Shown here in pieces: positions 1 to 8,322 of a DNA stretch of 64,000 nucleotides. The translations under genes were made by a program, and so were the position numbers. The stretch spans positions 186,001-250,000 of the forward strand of contig MPML01000001.1 in the NCBI GenBank assembly GCA_002238445.1, read 5' to 3'. The notes under the pieces were generated by a model that did not search any database, was not told the origin of the DNA, and saw only the letters and a list, made by a program, of their open reading frames with translations. The stretch's first letter is position 1. Each line of letters opens with the position of its first letter. This DNA is from Caldilineaceae bacterium bin5 (GTDB taxonomy: Bacteria; Chloroflexota; Anaerolineae; Caldilineales; Caldilineaceae).

Positions 1-951
1 GAGATGGCGCTGTGGGATATCGCGGGGCAGGCGGCGAACGTGCCGGTTTACAAGCTGCTGGGCGGGAAGGTACGGGACAAGGTGCTGGTTTACAACGGCG
101 CGTTGCGATTTCCGCTGGCCGGCCAGGAACCGGAGCACTACGCCGAAAATATGGCACGGATGGCGGAGGCGCGCGAAGGGTTCACGATTATTAAGCAGGG
201 CGTTGGCTACCACAGCAACATGCCGGACGATCTGGACGATTTCTCTTACGGCGAGCGGCTGGGGGTGGACCACCAGACCGAGCGCGGGCTGCTGACGGAG
301 AGGGGGTTTAACCATGTGGTGGCATGCATTGAGGCGATGAAGGAGGTAACCGGCGACAGGATCGGCCTGGCGCTCGACTGCGGGCCCGGTTGGACGGTTC
401 CGGACGCCATCCGCCTGGCCAAGGCGGTGGAGGGGATGCATTTGATGTGGCTGGAAGATACGATTACCGGCGACTACACTCCCTACGTGCTGGCCGAACT
501 GTACCGCGAGTTGACTCGCAGCAGTTCCACGCCAATTCACACGGGCGAACAGATCTATCTGCGGCAGAATTTCAAAGAGTTGTTCGAGAAGCAGGCGGTC
601 AACATCGTTGGGCCGGACCCGGCCGACATTGGCGGGATTGCCGAACTGAAATGGGTGGCGGAATACGCGGACCTTCACGGGATATTGATGGCTCCGCACG
701 GGACCGGTGACGGCCTGATCGGCCTGGCCGCGCTGGTGCAGGTGGCGGCGGCGTTGCCGCGCAACTATATCGCATTCGAGTATCCGGTCGGCCGGCCGGA
801 ATGGTGGTATGATATTGTGGACGGCTTGCCCGACCCAATCGTGGAGAACAGCTACATCACTGTCTGGGATCGACCTGGTCTGGGTGTCAGCTTTAACAAG
901 ACCGCTGCCAGCAAATACCTGGCGACGGAAGACAAGGATTTCTTCAACTGA
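1..951 (+). CDS. Enolase-superfamily dehydratase, mandelate racemase subgroup (5' end outside window)
   Basis: The frame is open from the first base, so the N-terminal capping domain is mostly missing; about 316 residues remain, starting inside the usual ALWDIAGK-type motif. Numbering from the first Met, the barrel shows the three metal ligands D125 (LALDCGPGW), E151 (MWLEDT) and E182 (HTGEQ), then a D205/H232 pair. The 26-residue gap between D125 and E151 and the 27-residue gap between D205 and H232 match the metal ligands and His-Asp dyad of mandelate racemase-type enzymes, which abstract the alpha proton of a carboxylate sugar acid. The usual K-x-K on strand two is K64-x-G here, and a loop insertion (about residues 67-100) follows it, so the substrate cannot be named. 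A sugar-acid dehydratase is the best guess. It lies 18 bp upstream of a SelA-like PLP enzyme in the same operon. Confidence 0.85.
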   Translation, partial: EMALWDIAGQAANVPVYKLLGGKVRDKVLVYNGALRFPLAGQEPEHYAENMARMAEAREGFTIIKQGVGYHSNMPDDLDDFSYGERLGVDHQTERGLLTERGFNHVVACIEAMKEVTGDRIGLALDCGPGWTVPDAIRLAKAVEGMHLMWLEDTITGDYTPYVLAELYRELTRSSSTPIHTGEQIYLRQNFKELFEKQAVNIVGPDPADIGGIAELKWVAEYADLHGILMAPHGTGDGLIGLAALVQVAAALPRNYIAFEYPVGRPEWWYDIVDGLPDPIVENSYITVWDRPGLGVSFNKTAASKYLATEDKDFFN

Positions 952-969
952 GCCAAGGAGGCGCGCGCA

Positions 970-2097
970 ATGTCCAGTTCTGACATCTATGAGACTCTAG
1001 GAATCCAGCCGATAATCAACGCCGGCGGCCACATGACGATCCTGGGTGGATCGGTACTTTCGCCGGAAGTGCGGGCGGCGATGGAGTCGGCCAACACGGC
1101 TTACACGCGGATGGACGACGTGTTCGACGGCGCGGGCAAGGCGATCGGCGACATGCTGGGTACGGGCGGCGGGTTGGTGACGTCCGGATGCTACGCCGCG
1201 CTCGTTCAGGGGGCGGCGGCGATCCTGGCCGGCGACGATGCGGAGCGCATCCGCCAGTTGCCGGATACGACCGGCATGAAGGACGACTTCCTGATCCAGA
1301 AGCCGACGCGATACCGGTATGACCGCAGCGTTACTGTGCCGGGCGGGAAGCTGGTGGAGGTCGGCGACGATGACAGCTGCACGCCGCAGCAGTTGCGGGA
1401 TGCCATCGGTCCCAATACGGCAGGTATTCTTTACTTCGCGGCTGGTGAGCGTTTCCCCAATACGGTCTCGTTGCCGGAGGCGATTGACATTGCCCATTCC
1501 GCCGGAATCCAGATTCTGGTTGATGCGGCCGCGGAGATTTACCCGTTGGAGCGCATGCGCCGCGTGGCGACCAGCGGCGCGGACCTGGTCTGCTTTGGCG
1601 GCAAGTATCTGGGATCGGGCAACTCGACAGGGATTCTTTGCGGTAACGCCGAGTTTGTCGCAAAGGCGCGTCTCAACGGCTTCACTGGCTTCGAAACGGG
1701 CAATAACAGCATTGGCCGGGGCTACAAGGTTGATCGTCAGGAAGTCATCGGGACGACGATCGCGCTGCGCCACTGGCTGGACACAGATCATGAGCAGCGA
1801 CTGCAACTTCAGTCTGAGCGCATTGCCCAGATCGCTGATGGACTGGCCGGCATCCCGCACGTAAATGCGAACAATATGTGGGAGCAGGACGGTCAAGGCC
1901 CGTGGATGCGTCTGAGTGTCAACTGGGATGAGCAGGCGAAAGGTCGAACTGCGGGGGAGGTTTCTGAGGCGCTACAGAACGGCTCGCCGGCGATCTTCTG
2001 CCGTTCAGAAGCGGGCGACCTGCACATTGCCGTCCATACTCTAAATGAGGGTGAGACCGAAATCGTATTGCGCCGACTCCAGGAGGAGTTGGCTTAA
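970..2097 (+). CDS. SelA-like PLP-dependent lyase/transferase
   Basis: 375 residues with the fold-type I PLP architecture of the SelA / D-glucosaminate-6-phosphate ammonia-lyase (DgaE) group. It opens with the family-typical INAGGHMTILGGS segment, has a D185 in ILVDAAAE that should pair with the pyridine nitrogen, and a GGKYLGSGNSTG motif in which K212 should form the Schiff base. The start is well supported by an AAGGAGG Shine-Dalgarno 9-10 bases upstream. True SelA makes selenocysteyl-tRNA, but the length and the setting inside a sugar-acid/hydroxy-acid operon argue for a catabolic lyase. Substrate unknown; a beta-elimination of an amino-sugar acid or hydroxy amino acid is inference. Confidence 0.8.
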   Translation: MSSSDIYETLGIQPIINAGGHMTILGGSVLSPEVRAAMESANTAYTRMDDVFDGAGKAIGDMLGTGGGLVTSGCYAALVQGAAAILAGDDAERIRQLPDTTGMKDDFLIQKPTRYRYDRSVTVPGGKLVEVGDDDSCTPQQLRDAIGPNTAGILYFAAGERFPNTVSLPEAIDIAHSAGIQILVDAAAEIYPLERMRRVATSGADLVCFGGKYLGSGNSTGILCGNAEFVAKARLNGFTGFETGNNSIGRGYKVDRQEVIGTTIALRHWLDTDHEQRLQLQSERIAQIADGLAGIPHVNANNMWEQDGQGPWMRLSVNWDEQAKGRTAGEVSEALQNGSPAIFCRSEAGDLHIAVHTLNEGETEIVLRRLQEELA

Positions 2098-2123
2098 CTT
2101 TAGCGTTTACCAGGACATTCGAC

Positions 2124-3296
2124 ATGACAAGATCCCGACCCGGCCGCCATTTTCTGCAGATTCCCGGCCCCACCAACTTGCCCGGGCGCGTGGCGCGCGC
2201 GCTCTCCCGCCCGACGATTGACCACCGGGGACCGGAATGCGCAAGCCTGACTTTCAGCATTCTGGAACGGTTGCAACAGGTCTTCCAGACAAGCGGGCCC
2301 GTGATTATCTATCCTTCGTCGGGCAACGGGGGTTGGGAGGCGGCGTTGGTGAATACGCTTTCGCCGGGAGATCGGGTGCTATTCTGCGCCAACGGCCAGT
2401 TTGCGGCCGGCTGGACGAAGGTGGCTAATGGACTGGGTCTGACGGTAGAGGAGCTGCAAGGGGACTGGCGCTGTCCCGTTGATCTGGCGGCGCTTGAAGA
2501 GCGTCTGGCGGCGGACAGCGGGCGCGAGATTCGCGCGCTGGCGATGGTGCACAATGAGACATCCACCGGTGTAGTCAACGACGTGGCGGGCGCGCGGGCG
2601 GCGCTGGACCGCACGGGTCACGACGCGTTGTTGATGGTGGATGTCGTCTCCTCAATAGGCGCGATGGATTATCGCCATGACGAATGGGGCGTGGATGTAA
2701 CCGTTGCCGGCTCGCAGAAGGGGCTGATGATCCCGCCCGGACTGGGATTCAACGCGGTAAGTTCCAAGGCGTTGGCGGCGGCGGAGACGGCGCGGCTGCC
2801 GCGAGCCTATTGGAACTGGGGGCCGATCCTGGAGTTCAATGCGCGGGGATTCTATCCCTATACTCCGTCCACGAATCTGCTTTTCGGCCTGGATGAGGCG
2901 CTGTCGATGCTGTTTGAGGAAGGTTTGCCGCAGGTCTTCGCACGCCACAACCGTCTGGCGAAGGCGACGCGGCGGGCTGTGCGCGGCTGGGGGCTGGAGG
3001 TTTTATGCCGGGACCCGCATGCTTATTCCTCTGCGCTTACGGCGGTGGTAATGCCTGAGGGCTACGATGCCGACGACCTGCGCCAGGTCATCCTCGAGCG
3101 GTTTGATATGTCGTTGGGTACAGGATTGGGGCAGGTGAAGGGCAAGGTTTTTCGCATTGGTCATCTCGGCGATCTCAATGAGCTGACGTTGGCCGGCACG
3201 CTCTGCGGCGTCGAGATGGGTTTGGCTGTTTGCGGCGTTCCCCACGTAAGAGAAGGGGTCAGCCAGGCGTTGGCGTTCCTGGCGAAGGACCAATGA
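2124..3296 (+). CDS. Serine/alanine-glyoxylate-type aminotransferase (class V)
   Basis: 390 residues of the class V PLP aminotransferase family. The N terminus has the IPGPTNLP signature shared by serine-glyoxylate and alanine-glyoxylate aminotransferases. D173 in LLMVDVVSSIGA and K199 in VAGSQKGLMIPPGLG are the expected cofactor aspartate and Schiff-base lysine. Such enzymes move an amino group from serine or alanine to glyoxylate, giving glycine. It follows the SelA-like gene by 26 bp and precedes a glycolate-oxidase-like fusion, so a role around glyoxylate or a related 2-oxo acid is plausible, though the exact donor is not visible. Confidence 0.85.
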   Translation: MTRSRPGRHFLQIPGPTNLPGRVARALSRPTIDHRGPECASLTFSILERLQQVFQTSGPVIIYPSSGNGGWEAALVNTLSPGDRVLFCANGQFAAGWTKVANGLGLTVEELQGDWRCPVDLAALEERLAADSGREIRALAMVHNETSTGVVNDVAGARAALDRTGHDALLMVDVVSSIGAMDYRHDEWGVDVTVAGSQKGLMIPPGLGFNAVSSKALAAAETARLPRAYWNWGPILEFNARGFYPYTPSTNLLFGLDEALSMLFEEGLPQVFARHNRLAKATRRAVRGWGLEVLCRDPHAYSSALTAVVMPEGYDADDLRQVILERFDMSLGTGLGQVKGKVFRIGHLGDLNELTLAGTLCGVEMGLAVCGVPHVREGVSQALAFLAKDQ

Positions 3297-3353
3297 CGCA
3301 GCTTCGGTAGGACCATTCCCCGTCAGGAGAAAACCATCGAAAGCCAGGTAGAT

Positions 3354-6335
3354 GTGCAGAGGCTTGCAGGTGAACTGCGGGCTGCGCTCGCCGGCGAGGT
3401 CCATTTTGACAGCGCCAGCCGGGCAATGCACGCGACCGATGCAAGTGTCTACCAGATTATACCTGTGGGCGTGGTGACACCGCGCAGCCGGGAGGATGTT
3501 GTAGAGGTTGTGCGGATTTGCCGGCAACACGGTGTTTCGATTACTGCACGCGGGGGAGGGACGTCTCAGGCCGGGCAGGCGATTGGCGCGGGAATCTCGC
3601 TGGATTTCTCCCGGTATATGAACCGGGTGCTGGACCTGGACATTGAGGCCGCGACTGTCACGGTCGAACCGGGAATTGTACTCGACGAACTGAATGAACT
3701 GCTGAAGCCCCATGGCCTGCAGTTGCCGCTGGACCTCTCCACTTCCAACCGGGCCACAGTTGGCGGGATGATTGCCAACAACTCCGCGGGCACGCGCTCG
3801 ATCATCTACGGCAAGACAATTGATTATGTAGAGTCGCTCGAGGTTGTCTTCGCTGACGGCAGCGGAGCGCAGTTAGGCGCGCTGTCGGACGAGGCGCTTC
3901 AGGCCAAGCTGGCGCAACAGGATCTGGAGGGCGCGGCCTATCGCACAGTGCTAGGGCTCGGCGGCGAGCTGGAAGCCAAAATCCGTCAGCGGTACCCGCG
4001 GATTATGCGTCGGGTCGGAGGCTACAACCTGGACGAGTTCCTGCCAGAGGACGACGAAGCCCGCTCTTCGAGACAGTTCAACCTGGCGCGCATTCTGGTG
4101 GGCTCCGAAGGTACGCTCGGACTGACGGTGGCGGCGACGATGCGGCTGGTGCCCTTACCGCCCCGCCGCGTCCTGTGCAGCGTGCAGTTCGGCGATTTGC
4201 TGGAGGCGATGCGGGCGACGCCAGTGATCCTGGAGCACGGACCGTCGGCGGTCGAGTTGATCGACCGTTTCATGCTGGACAAGACGCGCGGCAGAATCGA
4301 ATATGCGCCGCTGCGCGGCTTCATTCACGGTGACCCGGGCGCGGTGCTGCTGGTGGAGTTTTTTGGTGGGTCGGACGAGGAACTGAGCGGCAAGATCGAG
4401 CGCCTGGAGACGGATCTTGAGGCGCGCGGGCTGGGAAATTACGTGTACCGTGCGTTCGAGGCGGATGAGCAGGCACGCATCTGGGAGTTGCGCCGCGCCG
4501 CGCTGGGGTTGACGATGGCGGCGACCGGCGACGCAAAGGCGATTTCGTTCGTCGAAGATACGGCAGTGCCGCCGGAGCGGCTGCGCGACTATATTGAAAA
4601 CTTTCAAGAGATTCTGGCGAAATATGACACGCAGGCCGGCTTTTACGCGCACGCGTCGGTCGGGCTGCTGCACATTCGCCCGGTAGTCAATCTGAAGAGC
4701 GTGCAGGGTGTTCAGCGATTCGAGGCGATCGCCACAGAAGTGGCGGACCTTGTGCTGGAATACGGGGGCGCGCTTTCGGGGGAACACGGCGACGGGTTGG
4801 TGCGGGCGCCATTTCAGGAAAAGATGTTCGGAACGGCACTGTACAATGCGTTTTGTGAGGTGAAAGCCGCCTTCGATCCGACCAACATGCTCAATCCTGG
4901 CAAGATTGTCCACGCGCCAGCCTTGACCTCCAATCTTCGCTACGAACAGACCGATAAGCAGAGGACTTTACCGGAGAGGCAACCCCTTGAGACGGCAGGG
5001 GAACTGGCCTCGGTTCCTATTGATGAGGGCCGTCCGGACGGAAACGGCGTAGGCTCGGACACTGACAGCGAGCAACCGGAACACGCCACCGGATTCGATT
5101 TTTCGGATTTCGGGGGGTTGCGGCGGGCAACCGAACAGTGCAGCGGCGTGGGGGCATGCCGCAAGACGCTCACGGGCACGATGTGCCCGTCGTATATGGC
5201 TACGCGCAACGAAATTGACAGCACGCGCGGGCGCGCCAATGCACTGCGGGTGGCACTTTCCGGCGGTCTGGAGGCGACCGGCTTCGGCGACGAGGAACTG
5301 CTGCCGGTCCTCGATCTGTGTTTGGAATGCAAGGCCTGCAAACGGGAGTGCCCGACCGGGGTGGATATGGCTCGTCTCAAGAGCGAGTTTCTGCACCAGT
5401 ATCATGTGCGACACCGGGCGCCGTTCAAGGACCGCGTGCTGTCACAGGCGGATCGGATTGCGCGGTGGGGTAGCCGCCTGGCGCCGCTCTCGAACTGGCT
5501 GGCCGCAGCCGGCCCGGTTCGTCGGCTTAACGAGAGGTTGTTCGGTCTGGACCGGCGGCGTCCTCTGCCGGCATTCAGCGCGCGACCGTTTACCGGAAGT
5601 TGGCGCACTGTCAAGCATTCGGGAGATTCTGAGAAAATGCGCGTGGCGCTGTTCGCCGACACTTTCAACAACTATTATGAGCCGGCGCAACTTGCCGACG
5701 CGGTTACTGTTTTGGAATCCTGCGGCGCGGAGGTTACGGTCGCTCCGCAGGTCTGCTGTGGGCGGCCGCTGATTTCGAAGGGCTTTTTGGATGAAGCAGC
5801 ACGTCAGGCAAGCGCGACGACGGCCGCGCTGCTACCTCTGGCCGAGGCAGGAGTGCCGATCCTGTTTTGCGAGCCGAGCTGCTATTCGGCTGTGCAGGAC
5901 GATCACCCGCGGCTGCTGCGAGGTGAAGCGCAAGCGGAGGCACGCAAGGTGGCTGCTGCTTGCCAACTGGTCGAAGAGTGGGCCGGTCCTCGCATGGCGC
6001 CGACGAAGCCGGGTCCTGCCAGAGTGCTAGTTCATGGACACTGCCACCAGAAGGCGCTGGTGGGTATGCAGCCTTTGCAGCAGCTTCTTTCCGCCATACC
6101 TGATTGCGAACTGGCCGTGCTGGACAGCGGCTGCTGCGGGCTGGCAGGGATGTTCGGATATGAGCACTATGACGTCTCCCGCCTGATCGGCGAACGCCGT
6201 TTGTTGCCGGAAGCGCGCGCCTTGGAGGAAAACGAAACTCTGGTAAGTCCTGGCTTTTCTTGCCGCCAGCAGGTCAAGCATTTTACCGGCGTAGAGTCCC
6301 ATTCACCCTTATCTCTGCTCGCTTCGTTGCTATGA
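3354..6335 (+). CDS. GlcD-GlcF fusion: FAD-linked 2-hydroxyacid dehydrogenase with Fe-S and CCG domains
   Basis: A 993-residue single polypeptide. Residues 1 to about 540 are a PCMH-type FAD oxidase (GGGTSQAGQA, NNSAGTRSIIYGKT, SGEHGDGLVR). A ferredoxin module follows with two cysteine sets (CSGVGACRK near 595, CLECKACKRECP near 656), then two CCG repeats (VCCGRPL near 799, SGCCGLAG near 924, with GHCHQK between). It thus joins the GlcD and GlcF functions of glycolate oxidase, or a D-lactate dehydrogenase of the same build, passing electrons to the quinone pool. The start is uncertain: GTG at 3354 has only a weak Shine-Dalgarno, whereas an in-frame ATC at 3336 sits 6 bases after AGGAG (3325-3329). 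A 60-residue low-complexity linker separates the FAD and Fe-S parts. Last gene of the operon. Confidence 0.9.
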   Translation: MQRLAGELRAALAGEVHFDSASRAMHATDASVYQIIPVGVVTPRSREDVVEVVRICRQHGVSITARGGGTSQAGQAIGAGISLDFSRYMNRVLDLDIEAATVTVEPGIVLDELNELLKPHGLQLPLDLSTSNRATVGGMIANNSAGTRSIIYGKTIDYVESLEVVFADGSGAQLGALSDEALQAKLAQQDLEGAAYRTVLGLGGELEAKIRQRYPRIMRRVGGYNLDEFLPEDDEARSSRQFNLARILVGSEGTLGLTVAATMRLVPLPPRRVLCSVQFGDLLEAMRATPVILEHGPSAVELIDRFMLDKTRGRIEYAPLRGFIHGDPGAVLLVEFFGGSDEELSGKIERLETDLEARGLGNYVYRAFEADEQARIWELRRAALGLTMAATGDAKAISFVEDTAVPPERLRDYIENFQEILAKYDTQAGFYAHASVGLLHIRPVVNLKSVQGVQRFEAIATEVADLVLEYGGALSGEHGDGLVRAPFQEKMFGTALYNAFCEVKAAFDPTNMLNPGKIVHAPALTSNLRYEQTDKQRTLPERQPLETAGELASVPIDEGRPDGNGVGSDTDSEQPEHATGFDFSDFGGLRRATEQCSGVGACRKTLTGTMCPSYMATRNEIDSTRGRANALRVALSGGLEATGFGDEELLPVLDLCLECKACKRECPTGVDMARLKSEFLHQYHVRHRAPFKDRVLSQADRIARWGSRLAPLSNWLAAAGPVRRLNERLFGLDRRRPLPAFSARPFTGSWRTVKHSGDSEKMRVALFADTFNNYYEPAQLADAVTVLESCGAEVTVAPQVCCGRPLISKGFLDEAARQASATTAALLPLAEAGVPILFCEPSCYSAVQDDHPRLLRGEAQAEARKVAAACQLVEEWAGPRMAPTKPGPARVLVHGHCHQKALVGMQPLQQLLSAIPDCELAVLDSGCCGLAGMFGYEHYDVSRLIGERRLLPEARALEENETLVSPGFSCRQQVKHFTGVESHSPLSLLASLL

Positions 6336-6534
6336 ATGAAGGAACTGAGACTGTTAAGTTGCCGACGTTTTCGGCAGGGCAAATGGAGGCAGGCCATCAG
6401 CATCCTCGAGCCAGGGGTGCTGACTCTGCTTTTCCTACTCTCGACCCACATCGCCAATCAGGCCAGCGGTTCCCCATTTGACAGGAGTGATTGGACCAGA
6501 GTGGTTGGAACATAGTGGATTGGCGCGCGTGTAG

Positions 6535-6540
6535 TATACT
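6535..6540 (+). promoter_or_regulatory. Possible -10 box upstream of the DUF3048 gene
   Basis: TATACT preceded by a TAG extension, 58 bases before the chosen start at 6599. No good -35 lies 16-18 bases upstream, so this is only a candidate. The rest of the 6336-6598 gap shows nothing recognisable. Confidence 0.3.
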
Positions 6541-6598
6541 AACCGCAGTTTGGGCATAAACCTTTCAGAATTCCTTTTACAATCCCAACACCAGCATC

Positions 6599-7939
6599 TT
6601 GAACAGAAGGAATCCCTTGGAACTCAGGTCATTTTTCAATCTGACGACTCGGCGCGACGCCAGTCCGGGAGCGAGCGCGGCAGGTGGGAGGCAGGGCCGG
6701 TGGGGTTTTCCGCGCCTCTCGGAGGCGAGCGCTCGACTTCGCACCAGCGGCCTAGCCCTTTTAATACTTGTGGTGTTGTCGGGCTGCGCAGGGGCCCACG
6801 GGCCGGAAACGCCGACACCGACTAAGACCCAGGAAGCAACCGCAGTTGAACCGGCGGCGGATACTGCGACGCCGCCCCCTGCCAATACTGCGGCAGACTC
6901 CAGCACGGCTACGGAAAGTGTAGCAACAGCAACGCCTGCGCCGGGCAGCGTCGCGCACTATACCGGGCTGCCGCTGGCAGATCCCTTGTTGCTGCAAGAG
7001 ACGCCGATCTTTGTGTGCCTCAATAATGATGTTACAAGCCGTGCGGCCCACTACGGTCTCAACGAAGCGGACGTGACCTACGAGTATATCGTGGATGGCT
7101 ACCACCTCACCCGCATCACCAGCATGTTCCAGAGCATCCCGGCCAAAGAGATCGGTCCGGTCCGCAGCGCGCGCTGGCCCAATATTCATACAACCTATAT
7201 GTTCGATGGGTTGCTGGTCTGCTCCGGCGGGAGTGACGGCATCCGCTATCTCCTGAAGAACGAGGTGGGTTTCCCGTACCTAGACGCTGATACGGAAGAC
7301 CCGGAGAGCGTCACCTATTTCTACAGTGTTGGCGAGAACTATCGCACGCGCTTGCGGACGAGCGTCGACAGGGTGCGCCGGTGGATGCTCGACATGGCGA
7401 AGACCTGCGAGGTTTCGCCGCTGCTGCCCTATTGCCTGGAGATATTCACTCCCTGGTTGGAAGGGCAGAAGAATAATCCACGGCCGTATGAGAGGGCGAG
7501 CTTCAGTTTCAGTGACGCGCCGAAGGAGTTCTGGGCGGGGGAGGCGACGACAATCCGTGTTCCTTACCCGGAGAACAACGGTGTCGAATGGCGATACGAT
7601 CCGGCTAGCGGCCAGTATGTACGATTCCAGAGCGGCGCGCCGCATATGGACCAGGCTACGGGCCGGCAGATTAGCAGCGACAATGTCATTGTCGTCTATG
7701 CTGAACATGAACTGACGAATATCGTGGAAGACAGCTTGGGAACTCTGAGCGTGAAGATTCATTTGTATGGCTTTGGCGACCTGCGCGTTTTCCGAGATGG
7801 AAAGGTATACGAAGGTACCTGGCGTGCGAACGACCAGAGCCCGCCGCGCTGGTTCGGTCCTGGCGAGCAGCCGATAACGTTGAAACCGGGCCGTACCTGG
7901 ATTCAGGTCGTGCGCACTAACGACAGAATAAATTATTAG
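6599..7939 (+). CDS. DUF3048 (YerB-like) lipoprotein
   Basis: 446 residues from a TTG start. A hydrophobic stretch ends in a lipobox (VLSGC, Cys63), followed by a Thr/Pro/Ala-rich linker of about 70 residues and then the DUF3048 domain (GLPLADPLL, HYGLNEADVTYEYIVDGYHLTRITSMFQ, IGPVRSARWPN). The product should be a lipid-anchored extracytoplasmic protein. The domain occurs in Bacillus YerB and many Firmicutes and Chloroflexota, and its biochemical role is not known. The stretch before the signal peptide is about 45 residues, longer than usual, and no convincing ATG or Shine-Dalgarno is seen, so the true start may lie elsewhere. It stands alone between the GlcDF operon and pyk. Confidence 0.8.
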   Translation: MNRRNPLELRSFFNLTTRRDASPGASAAGGRQGRWGFPRLSEASARLRTSGLALLILVVLSGCAGAHGPETPTPTKTQEATAVEPAADTATPPPANTAADSSTATESVATATPAPGSVAHYTGLPLADPLLLQETPIFVCLNNDVTSRAAHYGLNEADVTYEYIVDGYHLTRITSMFQSIPAKEIGPVRSARWPNIHTTYMFDGLLVCSGGSDGIRYLLKNEVGFPYLDADTEDPESVTYFYSVGENYRTRLRTSVDRVRRWMLDMAKTCEVSPLLPYCLEIFTPWLEGQKNNPRPYERASFSFSDAPKEFWAGEATTIRVPYPENNGVEWRYDPASGQYVRFQSGAPHMDQATGRQISSDNVIVVYAEHELTNIVEDSLGTLSVKIHLYGFGDLRVFRDGKVYEGTWRANDQSPPRWFGPGEQPITLKPGRTWIQVVRTNDRINY

Positions 7940-7968
7940 TGAAGTAAGGTAGTTTTTTCGATTCACAG

Positions 7969-8178
7969 TAACCACTAAGCCACAGCAGTTGACCAGCCAG
8001 TTATCCTTGGAACCATTTCAGGCTCTTGGTGACGCAACTGGTGTGCAGTTGCTGCATGCTCGCCAGTCGACAGGTTGCGAAGAATGCACACGGTCGGTGA
8101 GGGATGGTTTTTGAGGGGGTCCTGGCGGGGGCTCAGCCCCTGCAGAAGGCAGGGCCGAAGGCCCGACCGCCCAAAACA
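7969..8178 (+). repeat. Partial copy (A) of the 9-bp-TSD mobile repeat
   Basis: Begins with the same CTAAGCCA left-end motif as the two complete copies (7975-7982), then carries the CGGTCGG arm (8091-8097), a GGGGC-tca-GCCCC-type hairpin, GGGCC-gaa-GGCCC and the closing CCGACCG. The right terminus and target duplication cannot be found, so the copy is truncated or diverged. It fills most of the 383-bp gap between the DUF3048 gene and pyk. Confidence 0.7.
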
Positions 8179-8322
8179 GCAGTTTTTAGTAGTCAGTTTT
8201 TAGTTTGCAGATGACGGCGGGCGCAAGTTGCACCCGCTTCGCTTGGACGGAATGTGGTCAGGGAAGGCTCTCTTGGGAAACCTGGCCAAATTTAACTGAC
8301 CAAGAGCCACTGGAGTTCGCGA

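Noticed and set aside
997..1896. 299-codon minus-strand frame across the SelA-like gene
   Set aside because: Composition shadow of a well-supported gene.
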